DNA from: Bathelium albidoporum
Lineage: Eukaryota; Ascomycota; Dothideomycetes; Trypetheliales; Trypetheliaceae
Direction of reading: 5' to 3'
Length of the DNA stretch: 64,000 nt
Assembly (NCBI GenBank): GCA_021031095.1
Contig: JAGFVP010000121.1
Span: 1-64,000 of the forward strand
The notes below the pieces were generated by a model that searched no databases, was not told the DNA's origin, and saw only the letters and a program-made list of their open reading frames with translations. The translations under genes were made by a program, and so were the position numbers. This document shows, in pieces, positions 34,372 to 45,173 of this stretch (position 1 is the stretch's first letter; the number at the start of each line of letters is the position of its first letter).

Positions 34372-36353
34372 ATGGGATATTGTGCGATGAATGTGCACCC
34401 AAGCTGGGTAGCAGCACTTTTTGCCGTTCTACATGTTTGCACCCTCTTTGGCGTGGTAGGTGCACAAAGGCCAGCGGCAGAATACTTTGTACATTCCCTA
34501 CCAGGGCAGCCCGATGGACCACTGCTCAAAATGCATGCCGGGTAAGAGACAATTCGTTTGGTCACAGACATAGCGCTTGGCTGATTATGCATGTTCTACA
34601 GTCATATCGAGATTACTCCGGAACATAATGGCAATCTTTTCTTCTGGCACTTTCAGAATAGACATATTGGTGACAGAGAGCGGACCGTAATCTGGCTTAA
34701 TGGAGGTCCCGGTTGCAGCTCGGAGGACGGTGCGCTGATGGAGGTCGGACCCTACCGTGTCAATGGAGACGGATCTCTGGGATACAACAATGGCTCGTGG
34801 GATGAATTCGCGAACTTGTTGTTTGTCGATAATCCAGTTGGTACGGGGTTCAGTTACGTCGACACAAATAGCTATATCCACGAACTCCAGACTATGGCGA
34901 GCCAAATGATCACGTTTCTGGACAAGTGGTTCGAAGTCTTTCCTGAATACATGCACGACGATGTAATAGAAGTCGCTTGTCCCGTATAAATTACAGAGTT
35001 TGCTAAAGCCAGTCGCAGATATATCTCGCGGGTGAATCATACGCAGGCCAGCACATCCCCTACATAGCCAAAGCAATCCTCGATCGCAACTCTAAACCAG
35101 GAGTGACTGATCCTTGGAATCTTTCTGGCATGTTGATCGGAAATGGCTGGATCTCTCCTGCAGACCAATATCTCTCATACCTGCCTTTCGCTTATAAGCA
35201 TGGTGTCCTACAGGCCGGTTCCGAGGCAGCCAATAAGGTTGAAGAGCAACAAGCCATTTGCGCGAAGAAGTTGAGTGATGGCGGTAAAGATCACATTGAT
35301 ACGTCCGATTGTGAGGCAATCTTACAAGAGATTCTCAAGGTTACTGAATCCAAGGAAAATGGCAAGAACATGTGCTACAACATGTACGACATTCGTCTCA
35401 AAGATACAAGCCCTGACTGTGGCATGAATTGGCCGCCAGATCTTACCGCTGTGACGCCATATCTTCGCCGCGAGGATGTTACCCGGGCGCTTCATATTAA
35501 TACAGACAAAAAAACGGGCTGGACCGAGTGTAATCGCCAAGTATCACAGAACTTCCGCGCCCAGAATTCCGCACCGTCAATCACGTTTCTACCAGAGTTA
35601 CTCGAGAAAGTTCCCACTGTTCTCTTCAGCGGCGAACAGGATCTCATCTGCAATCACATTGGAACAGAAGCTCTGATTAAAAATATGAAGTGGAATGGTG
35701 GCACTGGATTTGAACTCTCAGATGGTGTATGGGCACCACGACAGGATTGGGAATTTGAAGGCGAGCCAGCTGGCATATACCAGACGGCACGGAATTTGAC
35801 ATACGTGTTGTTTTACAACAGCAGTCATATGGTACCCTTTGACTATCCAAGAAGGACGCGGGATATGCTGGATCGATTCATTGGCGTCGACATTGCAAGT
35901 ATCGGTGGCGAACCTGCCGATAGTAGGATCGATGGAGAAAAAGCGGGACCTGAGACAAGTGTGGGCGGACATCCGAATAGTACTGTGGCGGAGGAGGAGC
36001 AGAATGGTAAAGTCGAAGAGGCCACGAGAAATGCATATTGGAAGTCGGGTGAAGTTGTCCTGCTAGTTGTAGCTATTGCGGCCGGAGTATGGGCATGGGT
36101 CGTGTGGAAAGGAAGAAGGAATCGGAATGGTAAGGGTTACAGAGGTCTTGGTCAGGCTGGCGTGAATGGTGCGATGAACGGCGTCATGAGAAATAAGGCT
36201 GACACGGACGATATCGAGGCCGCGGATTTTGATGAGAATGAGCTCGAAGATTTGACTGGGCATCAGAATGGGGACATGGAACAGGATCGATTCGACGTCG
36301 GCCTTGACGATGAAGAAGACGGCTATATCCCTGAAAGCCATTCTAAGGCGTAA
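34372..36353 (+). CDS. KEX1: Pheromone-processing carboxypeptidase KEX1
   Basis: Serine carboxypeptidase of the trans-Golgi; removes C-terminal Lys and Arg left by Kex2 cleavage of secreted precursors. Exons 34372-34541, 34602-34962 and 35019-36353 give 621 aa; introns 60 and 56 bp. N-terminal signal peptide, cleaved near VVGAQRPAAEYF. Catalytic parts: VIWLNGGPGCSSEDG (oxyanion and substrate loop), LAGESYAGQHIPY with Ser184, SGEQDLICNH with Asp385 and YNSSHMVPFD with His447. A transmembrane segment lies at about 522-540 (EVVLLVVAIAAGVWAWVVW). A basic stop-transfer and a long acidic cytoplasmic tail follow, the classic Kex1 layout. An internal ATG five codons in would also preserve the signal. 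Confidence 0.95.
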
Positions 36354-37545
36354 TGTTGGTAGCCATACCAAGCCAAATCAACATCCTGTGAACGAGCGGC
36401 AGCGAACGCATGGGCAGAATCGTTTAAAACATGACTGTGCCAATACACGGTCTAGATTTGTTGAGATTGAAATTTCAGGCATGTACAGTGATTGCTTCAC
36501 ATTTCCGTTCATCAGATACCGTCGTAGCATTTATATCGTCAGTAGACGCAATGAAGCGAACCCTCAGTGCTTGACTCTATGCTATTATCATCACTTGAAC
36601 GCGGATACCTGTATACCTTCTCAAATTGACACGCAACCATTGCAAGCTGGAAGGCATCAAGGAAACCGACCAGCGAGAGTGTAATGGGTGATCTCAAGAA
36701 AACCGGGATTGCAATGCAGCATGGGCAACCCAAAAGAGCGTGTTGGCACTCCTCGCATCAAGAATAAGCCCCATCGAGTTACCCATGTCTCATCCGGTAA
36801 AGGTAGAAACAAGGGCAATCGCATAACTGTCCACTTTGACGACGATGAAACCGAAATCGCATTCTTTGGTCCGGTCTTCTGCATTAGGACACAATCCATA
36901 TCTCCTCGACCCATGCAATCACGTCCACCCACGCGCCGTTTAGACAGGAGGCGCGGACTCATATCATCATCCACGAGGGGACTCCTTCCGACGGCGCTGG
37001 CGTTAATGAAAGCATGAAGCGAGTGCTGACGATCAAAGGATGAGTAATGAGAAGACAGGAGAAAGGTCGGTGATTTGCCGCAATGCTTCTATGGCGACGC
37101 GTTTCCGCATTCCTTGCTGCACAGAGGCTGAGCAAAGATATCCGGGGACTTTCTCCCAAAGCAAGACAGCGCAGGCCGGGCAAGGCCGCGGAAGAGAGCT
37201 CCCAGTGGAGAGTCTTCCCGTAAGTAAGCTTTGAATGCGATTCTTTGAGCGAGGAGTTGCGGTGAGAAGGCTGGACCTGAATGATGATTTCGAAACCTAT
37301 TCTAGTGGCCAAGGAAGGCTAAGCCTAATGCAAATGGCGGTGTCATACGGCAGATAATTGACCCCAACTCACTGCACATGCTCAAAGAGAGCTGTGATGC
37401 CTGGCCTTGTTCAAGCACACTCTCTATTTGACCCTCTCCTTCACACTCTCCCTCACTCGGCTCACTAGCACGCTCTTTATATCAGGATATTTCAGGTGCG
37501 TTCTTCGCTGCTAATCCATTTACCACCAGTAACTAATTCTCAAAC
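36354..37545. other. Intergenic, one doubtful ORF
   Basis: A plus-strand ORF at 36688-37017 (109 codons) is Arg/Lys-rich with a short acidic patch HFDDDETEIAFFG; its minus-strand partner at 36657-36974 is equally open. Neither resembles a known family. RAE1's promoter is at the right end, with CTCTCC-type pyrimidine stretches near 37430-37450. Confidence 0.4.
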
Positions 37546-38855
37546 ATGGCAGAACGTTCCATCCTTGGTACCCGGTATCCAAACGTGGGAGCCCGTGCTG
37601 CATCCGGTGAGAACAGAGGTCGTCAAGCGGAGCGATCAAAACCAGGCTCTGATATGTCTCTCTTTGGCAACGCCGCGACAGCTGCTTCGCCCGCCAACGC
37701 CACCCAAGGAGACACCTCTAAGGATGTAGTAGTGAAGGATCCGCCTGAGGACAGCATCTCCGACCTCGCATTCTCGCCAATGAGCGAGCACTTGGCTGTG
37801 GCTTCATGGGACAAGAAAGTCAGAGTTTATGAGATTGACGCACAAGGACAAAGCCAAGGGAAGGCCCTCTTTGAGCATGAGGGACCCGTATTGAGTTGTG
37901 CATGGTCCAAGGTAAACGCAAGGTTCTACGTGGGTATCAAGGTTTAGCTAAATGAATTCATCCAGGACGGATCTAAGGTATTTGGGGGAGGTGCAGACAA
38001 AGCCGCTCGCATGCTCGATCTCGGTGCCAACTCCACACAAGCCCAGCAAGTGGCCGCCCACGATGCACCAATCCGATGCGTAGAGACGTTACAGGTCCAG
38101 GGCAACAACATGCTCATCACAGGCTCGTGGGACAAAACAGTAAAATACTGGGACCTACGCCAAGCACAGCCAGCGGTAACAGTAAATTGCCAAGACCGGG
38201 TTTACTGCATGGATATTAGAGACCAGATGTTGGTCGTTGGCACCGCGGATCGTTGGGTTAACGTGGTCAACTTGAACAACCCAGGCACCTTCTACAAATC
38301 GATGCAGAGTCCACTCAAATGGCAGACAAGGACCGTGGCCTGTTTCACGGATGCAACCGGATACGCTGTTGGTAGTATTGAGGGCCGATGTGCGATTCAG
38401 TACGTCGAGGAGAAGGATCAAAAGTATGCTACGTTCCTATCGGCACCCTAGAACTATTCTTGAGTACTCATTCACTGACAACTCTTCACAGTTCCAACTT
38501 TTCGTTCAAATGCCATCGTCAGAATCTTCCAAACCAACGTGATGGCTCCAATGTTTACTCTGTCAATGCTATTTCCTTCCATCCAGTCCACGGCACATTC
38601 AGCACAGCTGGTTCCGACGGGACCTTTCATTTCTGGGACAAGGACGCCAAACATCGTCTCAAGGGCTACCCTGAGGTTGGGGGATCTATCTCGGCCACGA
38701 CCTTCAATCGCAACGGAAACATCTTTGCATACGCAGTCAGCTACGACTGGCACAAGGGATATGCGCACAACAACCCTCAGTATCCTAATAAGATAATGCT
38801 ACATCCGATCACTGGGGACGAATGCAAGCCTAGGCCAGGAGGAAAAAAGAGATGA
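37546..38855 (+). CDS. rae1: mRNA export factor RAE1/Gle2, WD40 protein
   Basis: Beta-propeller of the nuclear pore; binds the GLEBS motif of a nucleoporin and supports poly(A) RNA export. Exons 37546-37911, 37966-38423 and 38492-38855 give 395 aa; introns 54 and 68 bp. Landmarks: PPEDSISDLAFSPMSEHLAV, SWDKKVRVYEID, HEGPVLSCAWSK, GSKVFGGGADKAARMLDL, LITGSWDKTVKYWDLR, VYCMDIRDQMLVVGTADR, GYAVGSIEGRCAIQYV, FSFKCHR and the C-terminal GTFSTAGSDGTFHFWDKDAK with ISATTFNRNGNIFAYAVSYD. The family normally begins near the internal MSLFG at 37654. The 37546 ATG has the better Kozak context (A at -3, G at +4), so I keep it and mark the start as uncertain. Confidence 0.95.
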
Positions 38856-39803
38856 GGGACAGGGTGGCCGTAAAAATCCGGCAAATTCTACATGTACGCG
38901 CATTCAGAATAAGACCGATCAGTTAAGGATTCGTATCTTTTGCGATGAGATATGTTGCGGGCGTCCTGGACGTTCTGGGCGTCAGAGGGAGTGAGCTATT
39001 AGCGATGCCTTCAGTTCTTGGTCTCTATAATACCCCTGCCGCTGCCTGCTCCGTTAACCAGTCGTAGTCAAAACACAGTGTTTCGAAACATAAACTCTGA
39101 ATGACTTGATATGGACACTCGACTTTAGCTAGAAGTTCTTGATAAGTGTTGACATAATTAAAGTCTCCATTAGATGACGCTTTTAGTGCAACAGCAGGTG
39201 GCAACCTCAACCGCTTAGTCACTCATTTGCCCCACAAAACCACCACTCATGCTGCGCCCTTTCTTTTTGTTTTTACTTCATGAACCAAACACCGTCTCCA
39301 AAACCCTTGGGTGATCAGATGCTTCAATTGATCTTCCACATTCTCGCGAGACTAAGATTGAGTTATCGCATGATACGTGCCTTTCTAATCCTGACGTCCG
39401 TCAGACCCGAAGTCCGGGCAATGGGGCCGGCAGGTTCGCTTTAGGCATACAGCTCCAACCTTTTCTAACTATGTAATCTCGCTGGCTAGTCTCTCCAGAA
39501 ATCTGAGGAGACCAACGAGAAGGGTTTTTGTGGTTGTAATGAAGGATCGTATCTGAGTTGACTTTCGTACGGTATGTTCTATCCTCACAGTCTGGGATGC
39601 GTCTTCTTCACATTAGAGACTTACGGGAGTGACAGTGAACAAAGGTATTACCTCGACATCTTTCTGTGTATTACAGTGGAAACACATTCAACGGAGTTCG
39701 AATTTTGCAAATTTGCACGTATATAGCCAGCCGGCAAATATTTATATGGAGCTACATCGAAGTGGGGATTACGGTATGCCATGTGATCTAACTGGGTACA
39801 TCA
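38856..39803. other. Intergenic between convergent genes
   Basis: 3' flanks of RAE1 and the catalase-related gene. Short ORFs at 39025-39222 (minus) and 39629-39835 (plus) are not supported. Nothing recognised. Confidence 0.55.
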
Positions 39804-41064
39804 TTATGGGATCTCGTCAATATTCGTCACATTGATTTCTTTTCTCCCGTTCAATTGTCGTCGCAAGCTGCTGCTGGCCGGATAGACTGAGAAAATCATA
39901 TCAGCACATGACTCTTTAGCATGAAGCGACCACCAGTAAGGGGCAAAAAACTGACCGACTCTTCTCAACCGATTCGGGCTACCTAGCGGCTGCAAAGTCT
40001 TCAATCCGTGCCATGGATCTATCCTCATGTGATCTTCCCAAAAAGTCTTCCGTTCATAATCGAAGCTCTCTTGAGCTGGGAACACAACCCGCGCTACAGT
40101 TTGCCATGGGTACTTCTCGGCATCCCAAATCTTACCCGCATATTCCACCGGTTGGTCGTTCAGGTTCTCCAGAAGCTGCACCTGGAAGAGATATTCTGCC
40201 TCGTGCTGCTTGTGAAATTTCTGCAGCCAACGATGTAAAATGTCGGGTCCGTGTTCCGGTCGCACCGTTTCCTCGTGTAATCTACGTTGAGTCTCAGAGG
40301 AAGGTACGAGACAATACTTGATGACATAATTGCCAAAACGGTATGCAGTCTGTGAGTATTGGCGCGTGGACTCAAGATGAGTGTTTCGCACTCCATCCCT
40401 TGCCTTCTGCAAGTCCGTGTCATTTCGCTTCTCCAACTCTTCGTATAACTTATCCTTCTCATGACCATGCGCCATACGCAGTCCAATGATTTCCTTGGTG
40501 ACCTTAGCATTGGCCAGATCGAGTGCTGGTGTACTGTTGAACTCAATATCTTGGGTTGGAAAATCTTTTCCAGGGTCGAACATATCACCGTGCACATTGA
40601 AGATCTTCATGGCAAAACCACGGGGCTGGGCTATGCGATCATCTAGGCCGGGGTCCCCAGGTTCTGTGCTGTAACGCGCAATAGTCGGGTATTCACCACC
40701 GCTCGAGAAGAGTTCCGTCTGCTTAAGGTGTGGTGCCAGATCGTTAGGCACAATGAAATTGCCTTTTATGATACCATGCGTCCGGGCATGTGTGCCTAAA
40801 TGAGTCAAAAGGGGCATTGCATTCCAGAGAATGGCGCGATCATATACCGCCGAAACAGTGTCGATGCATATTGAACTGTGCCCTTTGAATAGCGTTGATC
40901 TGATCTGCTACAGTTTGGATGTCCTCGTCTTCATTCGGAGGTTCTTCTTCGACACCTTTAGCATCCCACCGAACGTAGTTCCTCTTTCCTAAGTGATCCG
41001 GACTACCATTGGAACGTATTGAGTGAGAAGACTCGTTCATAGCTGAAGCTGTCATTGTAGCCAT
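39804..41064 (-). CDS. Catalase-related haem protein
   Basis: Member of the minimal catalase-like superfamily that includes coral allene oxide synthase and bacterial SrpA-type peroxidases. Exons 41064-40848 and 40795-39804 give 402 aa, well short of a classical catalase; the 52-bp intron is GT-AG. The distal His region is THARTHGIIKGNFIVP. The arginine-rich core TIARYSTEPGDPGLDDR, QPRGFAMKIFNVHG and PTQDIEFNSTPA follow. The C-terminal part has RIDPWHGLKTLQPLGS and SVYPASSSLRR. It has no signal peptide and no peroxisomal SKL end. Substrate is unknown: it may handle peroxide or fatty-acid hydroperoxides. Confidence 0.87.
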
Positions 41065-42796
41065 TTCGGAAGGATAAAAGCCGGGTGATGGGTGATTTCA
41101 CCAATATAGAAGAGACAGAGTGGTAATATAGCCCTGTCGTGGTAACTACCTATGTGCTCCTCTTAATAAAATCCAAGAACCGTCAAACAGGATGCGTGAG
41201 GTGGGGTTTGCAAAGCGATCTGGCTGCCATCGATCCAATCTCAGATCAAGAAGTGCTCGAACATCATAGCGTCATCTAGTTTGCCAATCTAGATCGCTTG
41301 TCTTATGCACAATAGGGACTGAAGCGGAGCTGTGGATGGATCAGCCGCTCGACGGCGCGCTCATGCATCCTGGGGCTTTGCATAGGGCGTCGATCGGTGC
41401 AGCTTCGGGTTGATGCAATTCCAAATCTCATACCTCGGGTTGCGTTTCAGAACGCTGAGGAGGTATATGTCATCTTCTGTCATATGGTAGCCATGATTCG
41501 ATTCTACCTTGAGCTTCTCTTAATCGTGATTTTATTTCCAAAATTATCTGTAACTGTCGTCTGTAAAAGGGTTCGTCAGTGTGAACAGTCCTTCCTCTGA
41601 TACGAAACGTTTAAGATGCCCTTGCTCTTATACAACGGAATGAGTTCATGGATACTTTACCACTTTTGTTCCTGGTTCAGCGTCAAATGACTCAAGAACA
41701 GGAGAGCTTGAAAAGATTGATGGCTTCTGGGCATATCTCGATGGTTTTGAGGGAGACCTAGATTGAGCATTTCTTTTTGCTCAATCTTCACCAGAAGACC
41801 AAACTTGCAGGCACCTTCGATGGAATTGCGGCGAACACGATGCTGTTGTGGATGAGGAGTAAGGTCTTACATCAATAATCAGAGGTATCAAGGATATCAA
41901 TTTCAGCGTCACGAGAAATCATGTCCGTTCAGCTGACCAACGACTTGCACTCTTCGCACAAACGGCAGCGCACCCTCCTCCTGCCAACTGAAGTTGCTTA
42001 CGTAGTTGCATACGTTCGATGTCAGTCCTTACTGAAACTTGCAGCCGAAGGGATGGTGCCAGTATTCTACCTACTAGCCTTAATGTTGTCGCTGTCGTAG
42101 TGGAAGCATAGCTCTGGTCGTAGAGTATGTCACCAGGACTACCTACATCGATGCGTTGTTATTGTGAATTTAGAGGCCTATTAGAAACAGGAAAGAGGAA
42201 GTACAGAGTTGTGTAGCTCGAAGACGCGTGGCGCGGGCTCAAGACATGGCAGAAACATTGACATCAAAACACAAGATGCCAGATATCAGGCGCCAAGAGT
42301 GGTATCTCCATTGGAGTAGAGTGAATTTACACGACAGAAAGTAAACTTGTGGTCCACAGTCCTACCTCTAATCAGTAGCGCGCGATCTGCGACGAAATTC
42401 AACGACGTATATGGCGATCTAACATGATCCCCTAATGTTTTTCTCAGTAATGCTTATCTCGGAGCTGTTCGGCGAATGTGTATGAGGACCAACGTAGAGT
42501 TACTTAGAAAGGTCACCCAAAAAAGACATCGCAGTCTGATGTAGACCGGAAGCAACAGGATATCTGGGCTGAAACATCGGCTTCAGTGATGTGACTGACG
42601 GGAGGGTAAAAGATAATGGAAGCAACTGTTGGGTGTACTGAGTCCTTCTCATCTCCTATCGTAATTTCCAAGCTTTTGCAACCAAGAACAAGTTACCCAA
42701 AGCCGCGACTGTGATAGAACATGGACAAGGATTTTGTGGGAACACAAAATAACTTCGTCTTCCTCACGGATACCTGCGTGCCGCTCGAGTCTACGT
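41065..42796. other. Intergenic, 1.7 kb, no supported gene
   Basis: Upstream of the catalase-related gene and downstream of the POF1-like gene. Only a hydrophobic 67-codon ORF at 41397-41600, which I do not support. No repeat or RNA gene recognised. Confidence 0.5.
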
Positions 42797-43738
42797 TCAT
42801 GCCATCTTAGCTCCTCTATCATCTATCTTGTAAATCGCCTGAAGTTTGACCCATTCTGCCACACCTGTTGTGCACAGTCTTCTGACCTCCGTCCAATCAC
42901 CTGCTTTGGCTGCTTTCCTGACTCTTGTACTACTAATTCCTATACCTTCGTCTCCTCTGACCATATCAATCTTCATTGTCCATTCCTCCAATCCTCCCGA
43001 CTGCCTCATCGATCCATCTGCCAAGTCGCGTAGCAGCTGATTTTGTTGCTCAACACTTCCGTATTCCTCGGCTGGTCGCTGCATCACACGGAGCCCATGT
43101 CCAGCGGAGAAGTAGGGAGCCAAGGCGCTGAGGGGCGGTGAGAAAGATGCATAGTATTTCGGATTGAGGATGCGAGTCAAGGTATCAAAGCCGCATAGGT
43201 GGACGTGGCGAGGATGGCGCGGAGCAGAGGGATAATACGTGGGGGAGCTGGATTCAATGGCGGCGGATTTATCGGTATAGTAGGGTTGTGTAGTGACACC
43301 AATGTCAATTGCAACGTCTGCGGAGGATTGACCACGGCCACGGAGCACATCAAGCAGGTCATCAGCGAAGATGCACATCATTGCGAGGCGCTGCTCAAAG
43401 CTTGCGGCACTTGGCGCCTTGTCCGCATTGTGGGTACTGAATAGTAGAAGCAGTCGCCACGGCTCGGCATACTTTTGAACTCCACCATTCGATTCGTTGG
43501 CTTCTCTTGTCAATGCCGATGTGGCAAGTGCAAGATGAGCGCAAGATGGGGGGTTGAATGAGGAGTCAAGGATGAAGAGGGTCTTGGGAATGGTGGGAGA
43601 GGTGGGGCGGTTGATGGTGCGAAGGATGCTGAAGGCTGAGGAGCTGGCTTGGAACGTTTCAAGGGCAGTTGTAAGAGACGGAAGTTGCGAGCGAACGCGC
43701 GAGAGAAGTATCGCCATATCAGAATCTGTTTCTGCCAT
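42797..43738 (-). CDS. POF1-like nicotinamide-mononucleotide adenylyltransferase family protein
   Basis: HIGH-superfamily nucleotidyltransferase, single exon, 313 aa. The nucleotide-binding motif is at residues 57-68: LDSSFNPPSCAH, a variant of GxFxPxHxxH in which Cys replaces the usual central position. ISSTRVRKAAKAG near residue 275 is the second signature (ISxTxxR). HLCGFDTLTRILNPKYY lies between them. In yeast Pof1 has NMN adenylyltransferase activity and is linked to filamentation and protein quality control. The start at 43738 (MAETDSD) is the last ATG before the helical region; the frame stays open to 43984 but that extension looks random. Confidence 0.8.
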   Translation of the reverse strand: MAETDSDMAILLSRVRSQLPSLTTALETFQASSSAFSILRTINRPTSPTIPKTLFILDSSFNPPSCAHLALATSALTREANESNGGVQKYAEPWRLLLLFSTHNADKAPSAASFEQRLAMMCIFADDLLDVLRGRGQSSADVAIDIGVTTQPYYTDKSAAIESSSPTYYPSAPRHPRHVHLCGFDTLTRILNPKYYASFSPPLSALAPYFSAGHGLRVMQRPAEEYGSVEQQNQLLRDLADGSMRQSGGLEEWTMKIDMVRGDEGIGISSTRVRKAAKAGDWTEVRRLCTTGVAEWVKLQAIYKIDDRGAKMA

Positions 43739-45173
43739 TTTCGGGGCTAAGTGGTTCTTCGTCCGTGGAATTTTAGGCCGATGGAGAAAGTGTAGTGTCC
43801 GAAAAGTAGAAGCGTAGAACTCGATAGCAAAGCTGTTTCTGCTTGCACTATTCTGTACGCACTTATGTTTCCTTTGATGATTCGGTATTTCGCTAGTGTC
43901 AATTTGGCCATACGATATGTTTTGTAGTTTTCTCCATAATTCACTTCTGAACAGCGTCATCCACGAAATACGCCCGAGTGTCACCGCACATTCTCACTGT
44001 TCCATCTTCTGAATTTGCGAAACTTTGGCTTATGGCCAGGACGGGCGAGACGACTGCCTTTGGTACTCTCTACACCTGGGGCGTTAATGTGCGTTCCTGG
44101 GCTTCGATGCACTGGGAGCCAAGACCTTCCGGACTAGGAATGGATTGAAACTGCAAAGATGGGATAGAAGCTGGATTATTTGAGACTGGCCAATATTCTA
44201 GCGTTAAATCTCAATCAAAATGGCTTCACCCACTCGGTAATCATTCCTTCTGACTTAGATTTTGCTTTCATTGACAACCCAGTCATCGTCTTGTGTATCC
44301 GATAAGCCCCCAGTAAATGTCCAACAAAAGCGACAAGGCCTAGTGAATATTTACGAAGCACTGATCCCTCCAACCAATTTGGCCATCACGAATTGTCCAA
44401 TCTTGTTGAGATATTAATGCTTTTCCTTCCCTCCCACAAAGCAGTTCATCTGCTGTGCTCTACATTCACTAATGCTTAGACGAATTGTAGATGTTGTGAG
44501 TGACATTCTGGCAAAGTTCACAGAGAATTGCTACAAGCCTCTAAAAATGTTCTTCAGATCTTTATTGTAAGCGAACAACTGACAGTAGAAGGGCAAACAA
44601 GCAAAAGCAAAATAGAGAGATTTATGCAAACGAGTAAGATACTTCACGGTGGGTCTGTTGAAGGGACGGTCCACAAAATGCTCAAATCCAGGCACCAAAG
44701 TTGGAGATGATCTGAATTTCATTCTCTAATAAAAATCAAAGAGAGTTATGTACTAATTATTTCTTTGATCAGTTAAAATCAATCTGATCTTGTGATTGAA
44801 ACTCATAGAGAAATTGAAGCTACCACATAAACCCGGTTGAATTGGGGTATCTATAAATTGCTTTTACCGGTACCTAGCCACAGACGTGCTCCTGGAGCCA
44901 GTCCAAAGTCTATGGCAAACGCGTTGAGCGTCAGGACGCCTGGCAAAGGGCCAAATGACCGCATGAACGCCTGCGAAATCCGTCTACGTCGGGCCCATTA
45001 GCGTTGAAGCCAAGCCCAGCTCAACGCACCCGACACGACGCCACACCATCACGATGCGTAGCTGTTGAATAGTGTGCCTGTGCATGATATATGCTGTCAT
45101 GAAATATCGACGATAACCGTAGCGGTTGAGGCTAACGGTTTTTGTTCCCAGGAGAGTGACAGAGAAGAACACT
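43739..45173. other. Intergenic, no supported gene
   Basis: Upstream of the POF1-like gene and downstream of MET6. An AT-rich stretch covers about 44520-44830, and an ACCGGTACCTAG motif sits near 44867. ORFs at 44528-44722 on both strands are not supported. Confidence 0.5.

Noticed and set aside
36657..37017. Paired opposite-strand ORFs of about 105-109 codons between KEX1 and RAE1
   Set aside because: Neither strand resembles a known protein; open frames on both strands suggest chance.
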